Shown piece after piece: positions 22,556-35,160 of a stretch of 64,000 nucleotides of DNA. The translations under genes were made by a program, and so were the position numbers. This DNA comes from Dugong dugon. Taxonomy: Eukaryota > Chordata > Mammalia > Sirenia > Dugongidae. The stretch covers positions 59,764,145 through 59,828,144 of the forward strand of contig CM057468.1 of assembly GCA_030035585.1 (NCBI GenBank), read 5' to 3'. Position 1 is the stretch's first letter; each line of letters begins with the position of its first letter. The notes beneath the pieces are model-generated. The model had not been told where the DNA came from, made no database searches, and was given only the letters and a program-made list of their open reading frames with translations.

Positions 22556-22755
22556 GAGTCGCTAGGTGGTACAAGCAGTTAACACACTTGACTGCAAACT
22601 CAAAGGTCAGTGATTCCTGCCTACCTACAGGTGCCTCAGAAGAAAGTTCTGGTGATCTACTTCCAAAAATCCAGCCATTTAAAACCACATGGATCACGGT
22701 TCTACTCTGACACACACATAGGGTCACCGTGAGTGAGTCTACTTGATGCTAACTT
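22556..22755 (+). mobile_element. AfroSINE, long type
   Basis: GGAGTCGCTAGGTGGTACAA at the start, GGTGCCTCAGAAGAAAG in the middle and GGTCACCGTGAGTGAGTC near the end. Near full length. Confidence 0.9.
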
Positions 22756-24040
22756 TCTTTTAAATTATTATTCTTTACATATTGTTATAAACCCAATTAA
22801 AATATATTTGAGTTTCATGAAGGCAAGTTTTCTGTTTTGCTCATCAATGTATTCTTTAACATAAGTATGCAATAAATATTGGATAAATAGATTAAGGGAT
22901 GAATATTCCATTCATCAGTTCATACATATGATTGACTTTAATCTACATAGTTTCATCTAAAATACATACCAACTACACACTTAGAAAACAATGGACATGC
23001 ATTCTGATTATAATTTTCTGGTAGCAAGAACTTATCTCTTTTGAAATTCTCTTACAAATGACTTTGTTATGACCCAAGATGCCCTAGAATAATGAAGCAA
23101 GTTTCTAACTAATCTGCTTTACTCACAGGGAAAAAACAATTTTAAAATTATAGATTTCTATTAATTTTTATGTATGCGCATGCTCAACTCTATACACTGA
23201 TTTCATTTTTTTAAGAAGAATTAAGAGAGACTGGCTGACAGATGAGAAAATGAATGAGAAAAAGTTTCCCGTGTGTAAATAGATTTATCTCCAGTCCTTT
23301 GCAATTTTGGATTTGCTCCCTGAGCTTCTCTCTATAACCTTTCAGCTATAATTTCTCCTTTTCTATTTCTCTTACAGTTCTTCATATCTTCACCTTTGCT
23401 TTAAGATATATTCCCTGAAATCTGATTATTTCCTATGAATCTAGTCTTAAACTTCCATTACAATTCCTAGTATGTTGATAATCAACATGAAGTTGGATAA
23501 CAGTATTTTGTAGGCAAGTAACATAATAGACTTTTTTATACATGCCTCTTATTAATATGATTTTTAAAAATTGACTGATTCTTAAAAATCTAGCATATGA
23601 AGAACTACACAAAATTTAGGACTTCTGACAAACATAATCTCATTTATTTTTTGTAAATACTTCAATTATGTTTGCTAAGTACTTTTAAAATTGCAATAAT
23701 TAAGAACGGACAGTACAAAGCTAACATGTTTTACATGTCTTTAAAATCTAGCATGTGTGGATTGTGAATTTGTTTTAAATTTATGTGCATTTAGATAAAT
23801 TAAGTCTATTTCTCCATGCAGTCCTTGCTTAATGTACAGTTCTGAAAAAATCAACTCATGGTTTGTTTAATGCATTTTTAAAGACTCTAAGTACAATCAA
23901 TTAGAATATATAGTTTAAAATCTATTAAAGCAGGAGAATTAATTTAATTAAATCTTACTAAAATGCACCATAGAAAAGTTGGTAGCATAGCATAAATAAA
24001 GTGTATCTCTTGCACTTAATATTAATAAAAGTTGGGAGCT
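22756..24040. other. AT-rich DNA, nothing recognised
   Basis: A 1.3-kb stretch without long frames, simple repeats or identifiable mobile DNA. Confidence 0.5.
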
Positions 24041-26465
24041 CATACAAAAGAAAAAGATATAAACTTCAGTATGAAATGAATAAAGGATATGAAGAGGCAA
24101 ATTAATGAAAGAAGAAATAATAAATGGCCAATAAACACGTAAAAAAGATGCTCAACCTCATTAATTTAATAAAATTAATATAATACTATTTACCTACCTA
24201 CTTAATTAAATTAAAAAAATAACAAGCAATTCTTTACTGTCTCATCCAGAAAATAAAAGCAGAAGGAACATTTTATAGCTCATTCTGTGAGGCCAGCATT
24301 ATCCTAGTACCAAAATCATACAAAGACATTACTAGGAAGGAAAATTACAGATCAATATCTCTCATGAACATAGATGCAAAAATCCTCAACATGTTGCTGG
24401 ACAGAAGCCCCAGGTTCTGCTCAGCATGACTTGTCTCAGCCAGTAAACAAGAGACCAAAGTGGGAGAGTAGAAAGACGTCTTTATTTCATTGCACAAGGA
24501 AAGGAGACAGTCAGGGCTGCTGGCACTAAGACTGCCCACCAAGGGCAAGGGGAAGAGTTACTTTTAAGGGGGTTAAAAGTAAGAAGTTCATACAAGTTAC
24601 ATCAGCAACATTCTTAATCATAGTACGTAGGCGCAATGGGGTTTACGTATAATTTCATGCATCACATGTTCAGAAAATGGTGGTTAAACTCCACCCAGAG
24701 GCGGGGAGGTTACTCTGCACGAAGTATTTAATGCGCTAAAAGGTTATCCTGAATGTCAACATGGCACCTAAACTGATTTCTGCCAATTTCCTCTAGTTTT
24801 GGGGCAACAGGTAAGGAGAGGGAACCAGGATTTTAATGTAAAGTTATGGGATGTGCCAAGCAAAGGAACCAGGACTCTAACGTAAAGCTATGGGCCTGCC
24901 AAGCAAGCTGCTTGAGGCAGTGGAATTTTCCGTAGCCTGGGGACCTCTGTCCTAAATAAAATACTAGCAAATCAAATCCAACCATGTATAAAAAGAATTA
25001 TACACCATGACTAAATGTGATTTATTCTCAGTGTGCAAGGCTGGTTAAACATTCAAAAATCAATTAATGTAATTCATCACATCAACAGGCTAAAGAAGAA
25101 AATCATATGATCGTAGCATTAGATGCAGAAAAACCATTCAGCAAAATCCAATGCCATTCATGATTAGAAACTCTCAGCAAACTAGGAATTGAGGGGAACT
25201 TTCCTAACTTGATAAAGCATACCTATAAAAAAAAATAAAAAACTGCAATTCACATCATACTTAGTGGTGAGAAACTAAATGTTTTCCTCCTAAGATCGGG
25301 AACAAGACAAGAATGTCCCCACTCCTCCTCAGCATAGAACTAGAAGTTCTGAGTAATGCAATAAACAGGAAAAGGAAATAAAAAGTATAAAGATTGAGAA
25401 GTAATAAATAAAACTGTCATTGTTCACAGAAGACATACATGATTATCTATATAGAAAAGAATCAACCTCCTCCCCCTACAAAAAAAGGAACAAATACAAT
25501 CTTATAGACAACGAATAGTCTTTTCAATAAATGGTGCTGGAACAATTGATCATCCACATGAAAAAAAAAAAAAATCTAGACAATTTATACATTTTACAAA
25601 AATCAACTGAAAATGGATTATAGATCTAAATGTAAAATACAAAACTATAAAACTTCTAGAAGATAGTATAGGAGCAAATCTAGGTAACATTGGGTTTGGC
25701 AGAGAGTTTTTAAATAAACAACAAAAGCAAAATCCATAAAAGAAAAAAATGGTAAGTAGGACTTCATTAAAATTTATAACTTCTATTTTGTGATAGACAT
25801 TGTCAGGAGAATGAAAAGAAAACTCACATACTATGAGTAAATTTTTGTAAAACACATATCTGATAAAGGGCTTGTATCAAAAATGCACAAAGAAAAAACT
25901 CAATCATAAGAAAACAAACAACCCAGCTTAAAAATGAGTCAAAAAATCTGAACCGACACCTCACTAAAGAAGATAGATAGATGGCAAATAAACATATGAA
26001 AAGATGTTCAATATTATATGTCATTAAGAAATTAGAAATTAAAACTACAATGAGATACCACTACACACCTATCAGAATGGCTAAAATCCAAAATACTGCC
26101 AACACCAAATGGTGACAAGGATGTGTGGCAGTAAGAATTCTTATTTGTTGCAGGTGGGCATGCAAATGGTGCAGCCACTTTGGAAGACAGTTATGGTGGA
26201 CACATGACATTATCCATTTGTCAAAACACGTAGAACTGTACAACACAAAGAGTGAACTCTAATGTAAGTTATGTATTTTAGTTAATAATAATGTATCAAT
26301 ATTGGTTCATAAATTTTAACTAATGTACCACACTAAGGCAAGACGTTCGTGATAGAAGAAACTGAGTGCAGGAGAGAGAGGTGGTATATGGGCACTCTGT
26401 ATTTTCTGCACAATATCACCACAAACGTAAAAATGCTGTAAAAGGTAAAGTCTATTTTTAAAAAA
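24041..26465 (+). mobile_element. Old L1, ORF2 and 3' UTR, composite
   Basis: Sense L1 with a short C-terminal-type piece first (24041-24180), then the reverse-transcriptase region (TAGATGCAAAAATCCTCAAC 24372; GGGAACAAGACAAGAATGTC 25299, the GTRQEC motif), a deletion near 25470, then the C-terminus (AAAATGGTGACAAGG-like 26110) and a typical old 3' UTR ending in GTACCACACTAAGGCAAGA and AAAGTCTATTTTTAAAAAA. An LTR at 24392-24953 interrupts it. Coding capacity is lost. Confidence 0.85.
24392..24953 (-). mobile_element. ERV1-like solo LTR inside L1
   Basis: L1 breaks after CCTCAACA and resumes at AAATACTAGCAAATC, giving precise limits. Read on the minus strand, the insert has an AATAAAG polyadenylation signal (complement near 24485) followed by GTCTCTTGTTTACTGGCTGA, typical of an R-U5 end. 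The 67-codon frame at 24345-24548 lies across this junction and is not a gene. Confidence 0.75.
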
Positions 26466-26479
26466 TCAGAACATTTAGT

Positions 26480-26647
26480 ACTGACAGATATGCAATAAAA
26501 AAAGTGTACTCATAAATATTTATGCGAGGAGGTAAGAGTTTTGGAGACTAGCCTAGGAATATGTATATAATTTTAAAATATGTCTACTGTTTGCTCCCAT
26601 AATCCCACTTGTAAGAATCTGTTTCTTAATTATACTAGTTGAACCAT

Positions 26648-26678
<31 letters not shown>

Positions 26679-27110
26679 TTCATGCACCCTCATGCAGAGC
26701 GATACTCATTGCAAACATTATATTCAGTTTCAGTGACAGTAAACTGTAAAATGATCAAACAAATTATAGTACCTAGACTCAAATGTTACTATAAACCCAT
26801 TAAAAATAATGTGGCACTGACCTGGAAGCAACATATAATATTTTGTTAAGTGAAATAAAAAAGCAAACCAATGTGTATATAGCATGATTCCAGTTATTGT
26901 AAACAAAAAAATTAATAATTGTACTACAGTGTCTATATGTGTGTATATATATATAAATACAACAAAAATTTAAAAACTACTTAGCAAATTTTGTAGTGGT
27001 TACTTCTGTGGGGTAGAATTACTTTCATTTGGCAAATTTTTTAGAAATTGTGAGATTATTGGTGATTCCTCACTTTTTTTTTTATGTTTCAAGTTTGAAA
27101 ACCAAGAAAA
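26480..27110 (+). mobile_element. Old L1 3' UTR-like fragment
   Basis: Order of motifs (TAGTACCTAGACTCAAATG, ATAATATTTTGTTAAGTGAA, ATTCCAGTTATTGTAAAC, GTGGTTACTTCTGTGG) matches old L1 3' sequence on the plus strand. Confidence 0.65.
26652..26682. repeat. AC microsatellite, about 15 units
   Basis: An uninterrupted AC run lies in the old L1 3' sequence. Confidence 0.95.
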
Positions 27111-27189
27111 AGAAAAGATGGCATATTGGCTATTAATCTCTATATTTCAGATACATATTATATCTGATCTATTAAATCAAATCAAGGCA

Positions 27190-27665
27190 TTCTTGATAGC
27201 TAATGCAGCCAGGAGCTCCTTAGCCTTTATCAAGCAAGACCTGCTCCTCCTGTCCATTATCAAACAAAACCTTAAGTGATAGCACTAGATGAGGCTCAAT
27301 TAGCAGCTGCTCAGACCAAATAGATCCTGCCCCGTCCTGCCCATTGTCCTCAAAGTGCTGGGTGTGGCTCAAGCCAGTCAATCCAGTTTACTACCGTACA
27401 TGCCAAAGGAAAAATGCAATTTGTCTTACTTCACCTGCGCGCCATGATAACCTGTGTAGTCCATAATGTTTGTATGCATTTCCCTGTGAAAAATGGTATA
27501 AAAAGTTCCACCTCCCATGGTCTGGGGAGTCTGATTTGAGGTATACACCTCCTTGCTCCTTGCCTTCTCACTTGCAACAACGCTCTGCCTCCCTCCTCAC
27601 CTTGGTGTGTCTTTATTGAAGAGAAGCTACACCAAGCAGGACCTGCTTTGGGTAACATTCTGACT
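27190..27665 (+). mobile_element. ERV1-like solo LTR
   Basis: A CpG-containing segment has a TATA box GGTATAAAAAGTTCCACC at about 27497 and a downstream C-rich R-U5-like part (GCAACAACGCTCTGCCTCC) ending near GGGTAACATTCTGAC. This resembles gammaretrovirus-like LTRs. Ends are estimated and no internal region is present. The minus-strand frame 27431-27658 is a shadow. Confidence 0.6.
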
Positions 27666-28385
27666 GTCTAGGAGAACCAAAGAAAATAAACGTTTGCACT
27701 GTGGCTCATGTACAATTAACCACACAAGAAATGGCTGGTCTCTGAAAACTACATAGATATCTATGATTATGATTAGGTTACTCTGGGAATCAACTTGGTC
27801 TAGGAACATCTATCAAGTTGTTATTTTGGAAGGTAGGCAGAATATGACACCATGGGAATCTGGCATCTGTCTGTAAGCAAAGATCAAGTAGGTATGAGAT
27901 TGGCATCAAAGAGCTAGTACTAGTCAAAAACTCAAACCACTGTATTAAGATACCGGTCTTTATATCCTTGGATCCATGGGGAAAACGAAACTATATCACA
28001 GCAAATCTCTCGGATACTGGGCATAAAAATAGTGTACTATCCGGCTTTTGAAAGTTGGACAGAAGATGAAAATACAGTGCCGAAGAATAAGACAAAGACC
28101 ATAATTAAGACTAGCTAAAATATTAATTTGAGACTGATATGCTGAAGTATACCCTCAGAGGCCCATCGAGAGCAGAACAGAAAGACAGTTATTAGCTGGA
28201 ATAAGAAAAGGTCTATCTCACTTCTTTGCACACAGTTTGATTATACTTCTAGTGAAATATAAATCATTTTACTTTCCCCAATCAAAAAATGCACATTTTC
28301 CAATTTTTCGTATTGCTTCCAATGGCAACATTATTGTTTTCTTTTTTAGTCCAGCAGACTCCAAAATTTAGAATTATCTGTAGCT
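27666..28385. other. Non-coding DNA, nothing recognised
   Basis: No supported gene or repeat. Confidence 0.45.
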
Positions 28386-28650
28386 ATTTTGATTCCTTTA
28401 CCAAGTTCCACAAACCTTGACAACCATTACTCAATCCACAGGTCTTCTAATTACTGAAATAGCCTTCGAAGTTACTTCCTGTTTCTGATCAACCCTTCAC
28501 AAAAGTGTCAAGATAATCTTTCTCAAATTAAACTTTTCTTACAAAGTCTCTACTCTTCCTAAGAACCCCAGCTGCTATTAAATGTGGTCTCTCAGACAGC
28601 CACACTCCTGACTCTCTGCTGAAAGTCATTTCAGATGGTTTGCATTGCCA
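28386..28650 (+). mobile_element. L2 LINE fragment
   Basis: AATAGCCTTCGAAGTTACTT and AGATAATCTTTCTCAAATT follow the pattern of the L2 reverse-transcriptase end (CAATAGCCTCCTAACTGGTC and AGTGATCTTTCTAAAA). It is very diverged. Confidence 0.55.
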
Positions 28651-28705
28651 CTAGCCTGGATAATTTTCCACTTCTTCACCTCCAGAGATTGAGGAAATTT
28701 TCCTC

Positions 28706-28990
28706 CAAGTATAATAAAGCAGAGTGGTTAAGTCCATGAACTCAAAAACCAGACTCAATTGTTTTTGCAATTTGCATCTAGCACCTTGCAGCTGTATGAT
28801 ATAGAACACTTGACTTAATCACTCTAAGCATGGGTTTCCATATCTGTAAAATAAAGGTAATAATATTTCTAAATTCATAAAAATACTGTTAAAATTCAAA
28901 GCTATCGTCCATATATAGTTTGTTCTTGTTGTTGATGGCAGTGGGGGTGTTTGGCACAGAACCTGGCACATAAATATTAGCAATCATCAT
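28706..28990 (+). mobile_element. MIR SINE
   Basis: AGCAGAGTGGTTAAGTCCA, TATCTGTAAAATAAAGGTAA and AACCTGGCACATAAATATTA are in MIR order. A GTTCTTGTTGTTGATGGC segment interrupts the 3' half. Confidence 0.8.
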
Positions 28991-29385
28991 TCTGAGATTT
29001 TTTTTTTCACTTTTTTATGCACAGTCTTCTAAAAGTATACAGAATATTTTTGTGCATCTGAAGAATATGGTGGTATAACTTATACTGTAAGAGATAACTT
29101 ACTGATATGAAGTATCAGAGAATTTAACTTCCAAAGTGTTTTCTTCATCTTTCAAGTCCTCTTTGTTTTCCCTCCATTACATAGCCTGTGGTTCTTTTCA
29201 CAGTCTGATTTTTTAGGTGAAATCATTCCTTTGAAATTTATCAGTCTGAGACTAAACACTTTCTTTGAATCTCTTTTTACCAAAAAAATTCAAAGTATAG
29301 AATAATATAGATACCTATGTTCTGTAAGTCTTTATTATTCTTGGTTAAGGATAGTGTTTTTTTAATGAGCCCAAACTTTACTAAT
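28991..29385. other. Non-coding DNA, nothing recognised
   Basis: No frame or repeat supported. Confidence 0.45.
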
Positions 29386-29387
29386 TT

Positions 29388-29485
29388 GGAGCCCTGGTGG
29401 CGAAGCAGTTAAGAGCTTGACTGCTCACCAAAAGGTCAACAGTTTAGAATCTACCAGTTGCTCCTTGGAAACCCTATGGAGCATT
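29388..29485 (+). mobile_element. AfroSINE, short type, truncated
   Basis: GGAGCCCTGGTGGCGAAGCA to AAACCCTATGGAGCATTTC; the 3' half is missing. Confidence 0.9.
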
Positions 29486-29717
29486 TCTTCCTAATTTCGC
29501 TAAGGAAAAATGAATTTTTTGGATGAATACATGGGAATCTCTCCCAATTGATTTTTAGGAAGTGTGGCCAGAACTCCCAGGATCTAGAAAGTCCTCGGGC
29601 AGTTCTTTTCTCTGTTCTCTCTCTGTCACTCACATTGTTTCCAGTATATGACTATTGAGGCAAATACTCAATACACCCTCATTTGCAACCAATTGTCTTT
29701 GTTTAATTATTGACTTC

Positions 29718-29752
29718 AAAAACCAAACCAAACCAAACCCATTGCCATCAAA
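29718..29752 (-). mobile_element. AfroSINE tail fragment
   Basis: AAACCAAACCAAACC then CATTGCCATCA is the complement of the SINE 3' end only. Confidence 0.65.
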
Positions 29753-30590
29753 ACCTCTAAATATCTCTGACACTGCTAGTATGAATTATTGGAAGAGAAC
29801 CAAATTGGCCAGTGGCTAACCAGTAAACTGAATAGCTTTAAATCAAATCCCTACTCTTGTCCAATCAGCAATGTCCAGAGGTATAGTATCTCACTGCAAA
29901 AATACTATAGGCCAGAGCAGCTTCTCTGTAAAAGAGGCATAGATATGACAGGCGAATTGACTGGCACATCAACCTTAATCTCCTTTGTCAAAACCCCCTA
30001 CAAACAACCTAATTAATATCTCAAGGGAACCATCAGTACCTCCCATAAATGACAGTAACTGATTAGGTAGTCATTATGGTATCAGAGTGCTCTTAACTCT
30101 TCTATTGTTATGCCAACTATAGCTAATGTTCATTTTAATTAGTCTTCTATTGTGTTAATATTAACATTATCTGTTTAACAATTAGCATTGATATAGAAGC
30201 TCTTCAGATCACATCATATAAGGAGGGATTGAGTTTAGGAGAAATGAGGATTTGGTAAGAAAATGTTAGGAATTAGGGAAAAATAATAGAAAACAATGGT
30301 TCCAGTTCTGTTTTCAACCTTTCTTACCACATCCCTCAGCCCCCTGGGGTAGCGAGGTGATTTTCAAAACCACATCTGAATAGACCTCCAGTACATTCTT
30401 TCCAAGAGGAGGTCAGACATTGAAGGTAGGAAATCCAAGGATATCTTCCTTCATATCAGTCCTTACAGGAGTTTTTGACCAGCCAAATCTCTGAGCTAAA
30501 ATACAAGCAAAGAACAGTTTTTTTTTTCAACTGTATCACTCATTACACATGGGAATTGTCAGAATATATTGAGCATGTAGCATCCCCTGC
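29753..30590. other. Non-coding DNA, nothing recognised
   Basis: A 75-codon plus-strand frame (29789-30016) lacks any known domain. No repeat supported. Confidence 0.45.
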
Positions 30591-30598
30591 TCCAGAAG

Positions 30599-30734
30599 CA
30601 GGGATGGATTACCCAATAAGCAAGGTACGCACAGGCTTACTTGTGCTTACTTACGAATCTGTAGTGCACAATTTCACCTGTTTTTCACATCAATGTAAAC
30701 CATGTGTACCTTGCTTACTGGTTAATCTGCCCTG
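30599..30734. mobile_element. hAT-like miniature inverted-repeat element (136 bp)
   Basis: The ends are imperfect inverted repeats of about 30 bp: CAGGGATGGATTACCC... at 30599 mirrors ...GGTTAATCTGCCCTG ending at 30734, and both inner ends share AAGCAAGGTAC. Flanks TCCAGAAG (30591-30598) and TCCAGAAA (30735-30742) form an 8-bp duplication with one mismatch. CAGGG ends with an 8-bp duplication are typical of hAT transposons. No transposase is encoded. I cannot name the family. Confidence 0.85.
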
Positions 30735-30793
30735 TCCAGAAATCATGCGCAGAAATAATTACCAAATACAATAAAAGGTCAGACCATTTCAGG

Positions 30794-31075
<282 letters not shown>

Positions 31076-31720
31076 ATAGGCTAGTCCTTGGGGAAATAAA
31101 AGTTATTAAGAACACATGGGAAGCAGATTTTAGCCAGCTGGCTCTACTTCTCCAAACTTAAAAAAAAAAAAAAAAAAACTGGTGGAAGTCAGGGAACCGC
31201 TATGTATTCTGTCAAGAAACCTCGGAAAAGAGGACTAACACCACTCAGTCATAATACCTGCGGTTGTGTCCTCCGCCTTCAGCCCGGGGCAGACAGCCCT
31301 GAATGCGAGCAGCATTGTTCATCTAAGTTACAAGCTTTGTTTAAATACAAAGAAAAAAGGCACAGTATATTATTCTCAGTGGGACATTGTATGAAGCTAA
31401 GATTGTTTAGTCACAAATAAATGCTCTTGTTACTAAGATTTTTCAAGGACTGTTACCAAGAAACACGAAGGGGAAGGCGAGCTGATGATAATTGAGAGCT
31501 GATGAGTTATGATGCCATTCTTTCAAAACGGGCCTTAGATTGATCTCTTAACCAAATCTCCTCATTTTTAAAATTACTGAAATGAGCTGTTGGTTTATTC
31601 AATCATTTGTTTATTCGTTGAAAACTAGATGGATCAACTATCTCTTTTCATCAGGTATAGTTTTCAGTGCTGGGCTTACTAAACGGAGCAAACACACTTT
31701 CTACCCTTAAAAATCTAATA
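31076..31720. other. Non-coding DNA with an A tract
   Basis: A19 at about 31160-31178. The 72-codon plus-strand frame at 31202-31420 is moderately GC-rich but has no recognised domain. Confidence 0.45.
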
Positions 31721-31723
31721 AAC

Positions 31724-31889
31724 CAACAAAAACCAAACCCCTTGCAGTCCAGTCGATTCCTACTCATAGCGACCCTATAAGGACAGAGTAGAACTGCCCC
31801 ATAGGGTTTCCAAGGAGCAGTTGATGGATTCAAACTGCCAGCCTTTTAGTTAGTGGCTGAGCTCTTAACCATTGCACCACCAGGGCTAG
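31724..31889 (-). mobile_element. AfroSINE, short type
   Basis: Complement of the SINE: CAGTCGATTCCTACTCATAG, CCATAGGGTTTCCAAGGAGC and GCTCTTAACCATTGCACCAC. Confidence 0.95.
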
Positions 31890-32149
31890 TGAATTTAAAG
31901 TGGTTACAGTACAGTATGAGGACAAAATCTGGAGAGACTGAATAGAGGATATCAAGAGGTCAAACACGCTATTTTAGTAGATATTACAAAAGGTATGAGG
32001 ATGTCCCAAACGTATAACATATGACAATATAGGATAGGATTGGGGGACAGCGAAAGCAGGGCCTTTAAAAGACTGTTCATCAGTTCAACGTGGCTGAATT
32101 TCAGGTTTTAGATAGAGAAGGAAGGAAATGAAGTCTCATCGGAAGAGAC

Positions 32150-32340
32150 TGTTGTTGATGGCCGATGCATATTTGTATGCAGTGATGGTGGGATAAGGAG
32201 CCCAGGAAGATCAGTCTGCTAACTACGCAAAAAATGTGTTAAATGGTGAGACCGAAGGTCGGGATGTAACGTAAGGAGTGATGCAGTAGTCCAGAGAAAA
32301 ACTGTAATTGCCTGAATTAAGAGTGCTTTGTAATAAAATT
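32150..32340 (-). mobile_element. Probable L2 LINE fragment
   Basis: AGTGATGCAGTAGTCCAGAG and GCCTGAATTAAGAG match the complement of the L2 reverse-transcriptase end (GCAGTAGTCCAGG...GCCTGAACTA). Confidence 0.5.
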
Positions 32341-33464
32341 CTAATTCTATGTCAGAGAAAGAATAAAGAAAAATGAACTCGCAACCTCTAAAAGATTATG
32401 CCAATAAAGTTTTACTTAATGAATAGTAAATGTACTTTTCAGAGTAATTCTATTCAAAAACAAATATCTACATATGAAATTTTTTTGCCAAGTTTTTATT
32501 ACCCTCCTCCAACTATCAGTAACAAGATTATATTAATTTGAGAATGAATAAACCTATAGGGATGTTAGCTATTAAACACTGTGTTTGAGGATACTCACAG
32601 ATTTCTGAACAGCACTCCCTGTCTTTGCTTATCTCATCTCTAATACAGCCCTGGGGATTTTCAGAAAAATAGCCTGTAACGTCAACTCAGTACTTAAACT
32701 GTAAGCATCAAACCCTTGGGAACTATCAAGTTATCAGTCTTTACTACTGAAAACATAACACAGTTTAAGTGGAGCTACTCTAAATGGTTCAGATTACATT
32801 TAGGTAATATTTTGAGTAAGATGAAGACAGAGAGATTTTCACCCAAACGACTAGTTCGAATTGCCCACATTTGTGTTCCAGATTGTGTTTTTTTGGTTTT
32901 CGTGAAGTCATCCAAGGTATAAAAAGCTTCCTTTTCAAAAAGGGAAAGGCCTTTACATTGTGGAGGTCAGGAAAAACGCAAACTAAATATTCTCTCTTCT
33001 TTAAAAAAAAAGGGGAAGGGGGCATTTCTGTCTCTTTAATCTAATTCATAAAGTTTTGAAGAAGTAGCCAAACAAACAGAGCTTTACCTTTATGATCCCA
33101 TGAATATTCTTTTCATTCATTTCATTTGTCATCCATAATGGAAGTTATATATAAAAGATGAAATATCTTGTGGCAAACAACCAATGTGTACAATTTTTTA
33201 TTGTTTATGCTCATAAGAAAAGTATCTTTTGAATCTTTAGAGTAGATCTGTACACCAGTGCCAATCGAATTACCCACAGAAGCATTTGTGTTTCATCCTG
33301 AAAACTTGCTTTTCCTTCAGCTCCACAGTTTGTATTGGTTCTTGAGTTCACATGGCTTCTTCTGCTTTTCCAATTGTGTAGGAGAAAAGGTAGACATATC
33401 GAGCCCCAGATGGACATTTATTTCAGAATACACAAATAATTTCCCTGCTTAAGTTAAAGTAAAA

Positions 33465-33520
33465 AAGGAAGAGGAGAAGGAGGAGGAGGAGGAAGATGAG
33501 AAAGAGGTAGAGGAGAAAAT
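33465..33520 (+). repeat. GGA/GAA purine-rich tract
   Basis: About 55 bases of almost pure A/G (GGAGGAGGAGGAGGAAGATG in the centre). Confidence 0.85.
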
Positions 33521-34621
33521 GTATACGGAGCCAACTGATTATTGGTTTTGGAAAGAACAGCTTATACCACATACTTGTGAGAGACTTCAGTGCCATTTGT
33601 CTAAAGCAGGGCTCAAGGACAAAATCTAGAATAGTGTGCTTTCCATTCCAAATCTATACTAGGATAAAACATAGAGTTTTTCTGGACCCTGGAATACCGT
33701 GAGAAGGCCAGTGATACAGGAAGACAAAATTATTCACTGCATGAGACATCATCACAGGTAGAAGAAAATGAACAAACCATGGGCTCTATATAGTCCTGGA
33801 GAACTTGTTGTTAGTGATTAAAATAAATTGAATTTGCAAATAGTAATTAGCTTAAGAAGCTATTTTTTTTGTGGGACAGAGCCACACATGGTGATTCATA
33901 GACTATGGCTAAATGGAAACCACCTACATCATTTATTATGAGCTGATACAAGTATGAATTCAAAATTAATTTTGTTACACACGTATATCAGACACAACTG
34001 TATATTGCATGGTTTCTGAACTTGTTTTGGTTATTTACACTTGGGGCTTTGTTTTAGAGTAACTCTATTTCCATTGCAGTTTGAACTGTGACTGGTAGAT
34101 GGTGCTGTCAGGATGTGATTCATTGTTCCAAAAGCATTCCTCCGCTCCTTTCTTAGAATTTCAAAAGTCAATACCATATTTTCAGTGACTGTTGGGAAAT
34201 GTTCTTAGAGATTAAACATACTGAGAATTATTTTTTCAGGTAATTCTCAGAAATGCCATTATATCTTGTTGGTGAAGAAGTAGTTTTAGTAGGTTGTTGC
34301 TCCAGACAATTAAGATGTCTAAATTTGACATGCCTGACAGAATTTCACTTCTCCAACACTTAGGCATATCTTCTAATTTTTTTTCTTTAGGTTTTTATAT
34401 TTTTGTTTTTGTATTTGCTCCATCCCCTCCCTCAGTATGGGCTCTGATGGTCAATAATATAGGCCCAGGAGGTAGAGGCTCTTTAGGAAAGAAGGATTTT
34501 CTTGCATGTAGCTGTAAGGTTTCTTATTTCATTGAAACTTTTCCACTCCAGAACACCTAAACCTTTAAAATTATGTAGTGCTTTTATGTATATGTACATA
34601 TGTATATATACACATATATAT

Positions 34622-35160
34622 GCTATTTTATGTTCTAAATTTGAGGCATTAAAATCTATATATCTCTAGGTATCTCCTTTGCTGTTAGAAATTAAAACTT
34701 AATTACCTTGAGTAGTTACATCCTGTTATTTTCTGGTCTAAGTTTGAGGCATTAAAATCTATAACATATAAAATTAAAAGTAGATAGTTCAACATTTTGA
34801 CATCTCTTTGATTTTAAAGTTCAGTACATTTATACGAAACGGTTAAGTGCTGGGTTAGTAACTAAATGTTTGGTGGCTCAAACTCACCCAGACAAGCCTC
34901 CAAAGCAAGGCTGCTGGTCTGCTTCTGAAAGGTCACAGCCATTGAAAACCCAGTGGAGCGCAATTCTACTCTGCAACACCTAGTGTCAGACGAGTTGGAA
35001 TCGGTGTGACGCTAGTGGGAAGATAAGCATTTTACGTTACTTCCAGGTTGTCTGTTGAATGTAATTTCTTTTTTTAAAAGGGAATTTATTATTTGTAATG
35101 ATAAATATGCTACTTATGAAAAAGAAAACTGGAATTGTATCTCCGAATAAAAGAAATTAT
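34622..35160. repeat. Local duplication, copy A (internally deleted)
   Basis: 34665-34836 aligns with 35547-35719, then without a gap 34837-35160 aligns with 36512-36885. Shared landmarks are TTAGAAATTAAAACTTAAT, TTTGAGGCATTAAAATC, ACATTTTGAC and GGGAATTTATTATTTG. Copy A therefore lacks the 0.79 kb between them. A third, short copy of TTCTAAATTTGAGGCATTAA lies at 34632. Confidence 0.85.
34836..35022 (+). mobile_element. AfroSINE, long type, 5' end lost at junction
   Basis: AAACGGTTAAGTGCTGGGTT through CAATTCTACTCTGCAACACC to GAGTTGGAATCGGTGTGACG. It lacks the first bases because the deletion junction lies at its start; it is the partner of the SINE at 36496. Confidence 0.9.

Larger units (their letters stand above)
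31890..34621. other. Mostly unannotated AT-rich DNA
   Basis: Apart from a possible L2 piece (32150-32340) and a purine tract (33465-33520), nothing is recognised. Frames at 32716-32922, 33258-33452 and 34294-34560 lack known domains. Confidence 0.45.

Noticed and set aside
31155-31180. Processed pseudogene suggested by a long A run
   Set aside because: No coding similarity upstream and no flanking duplication.
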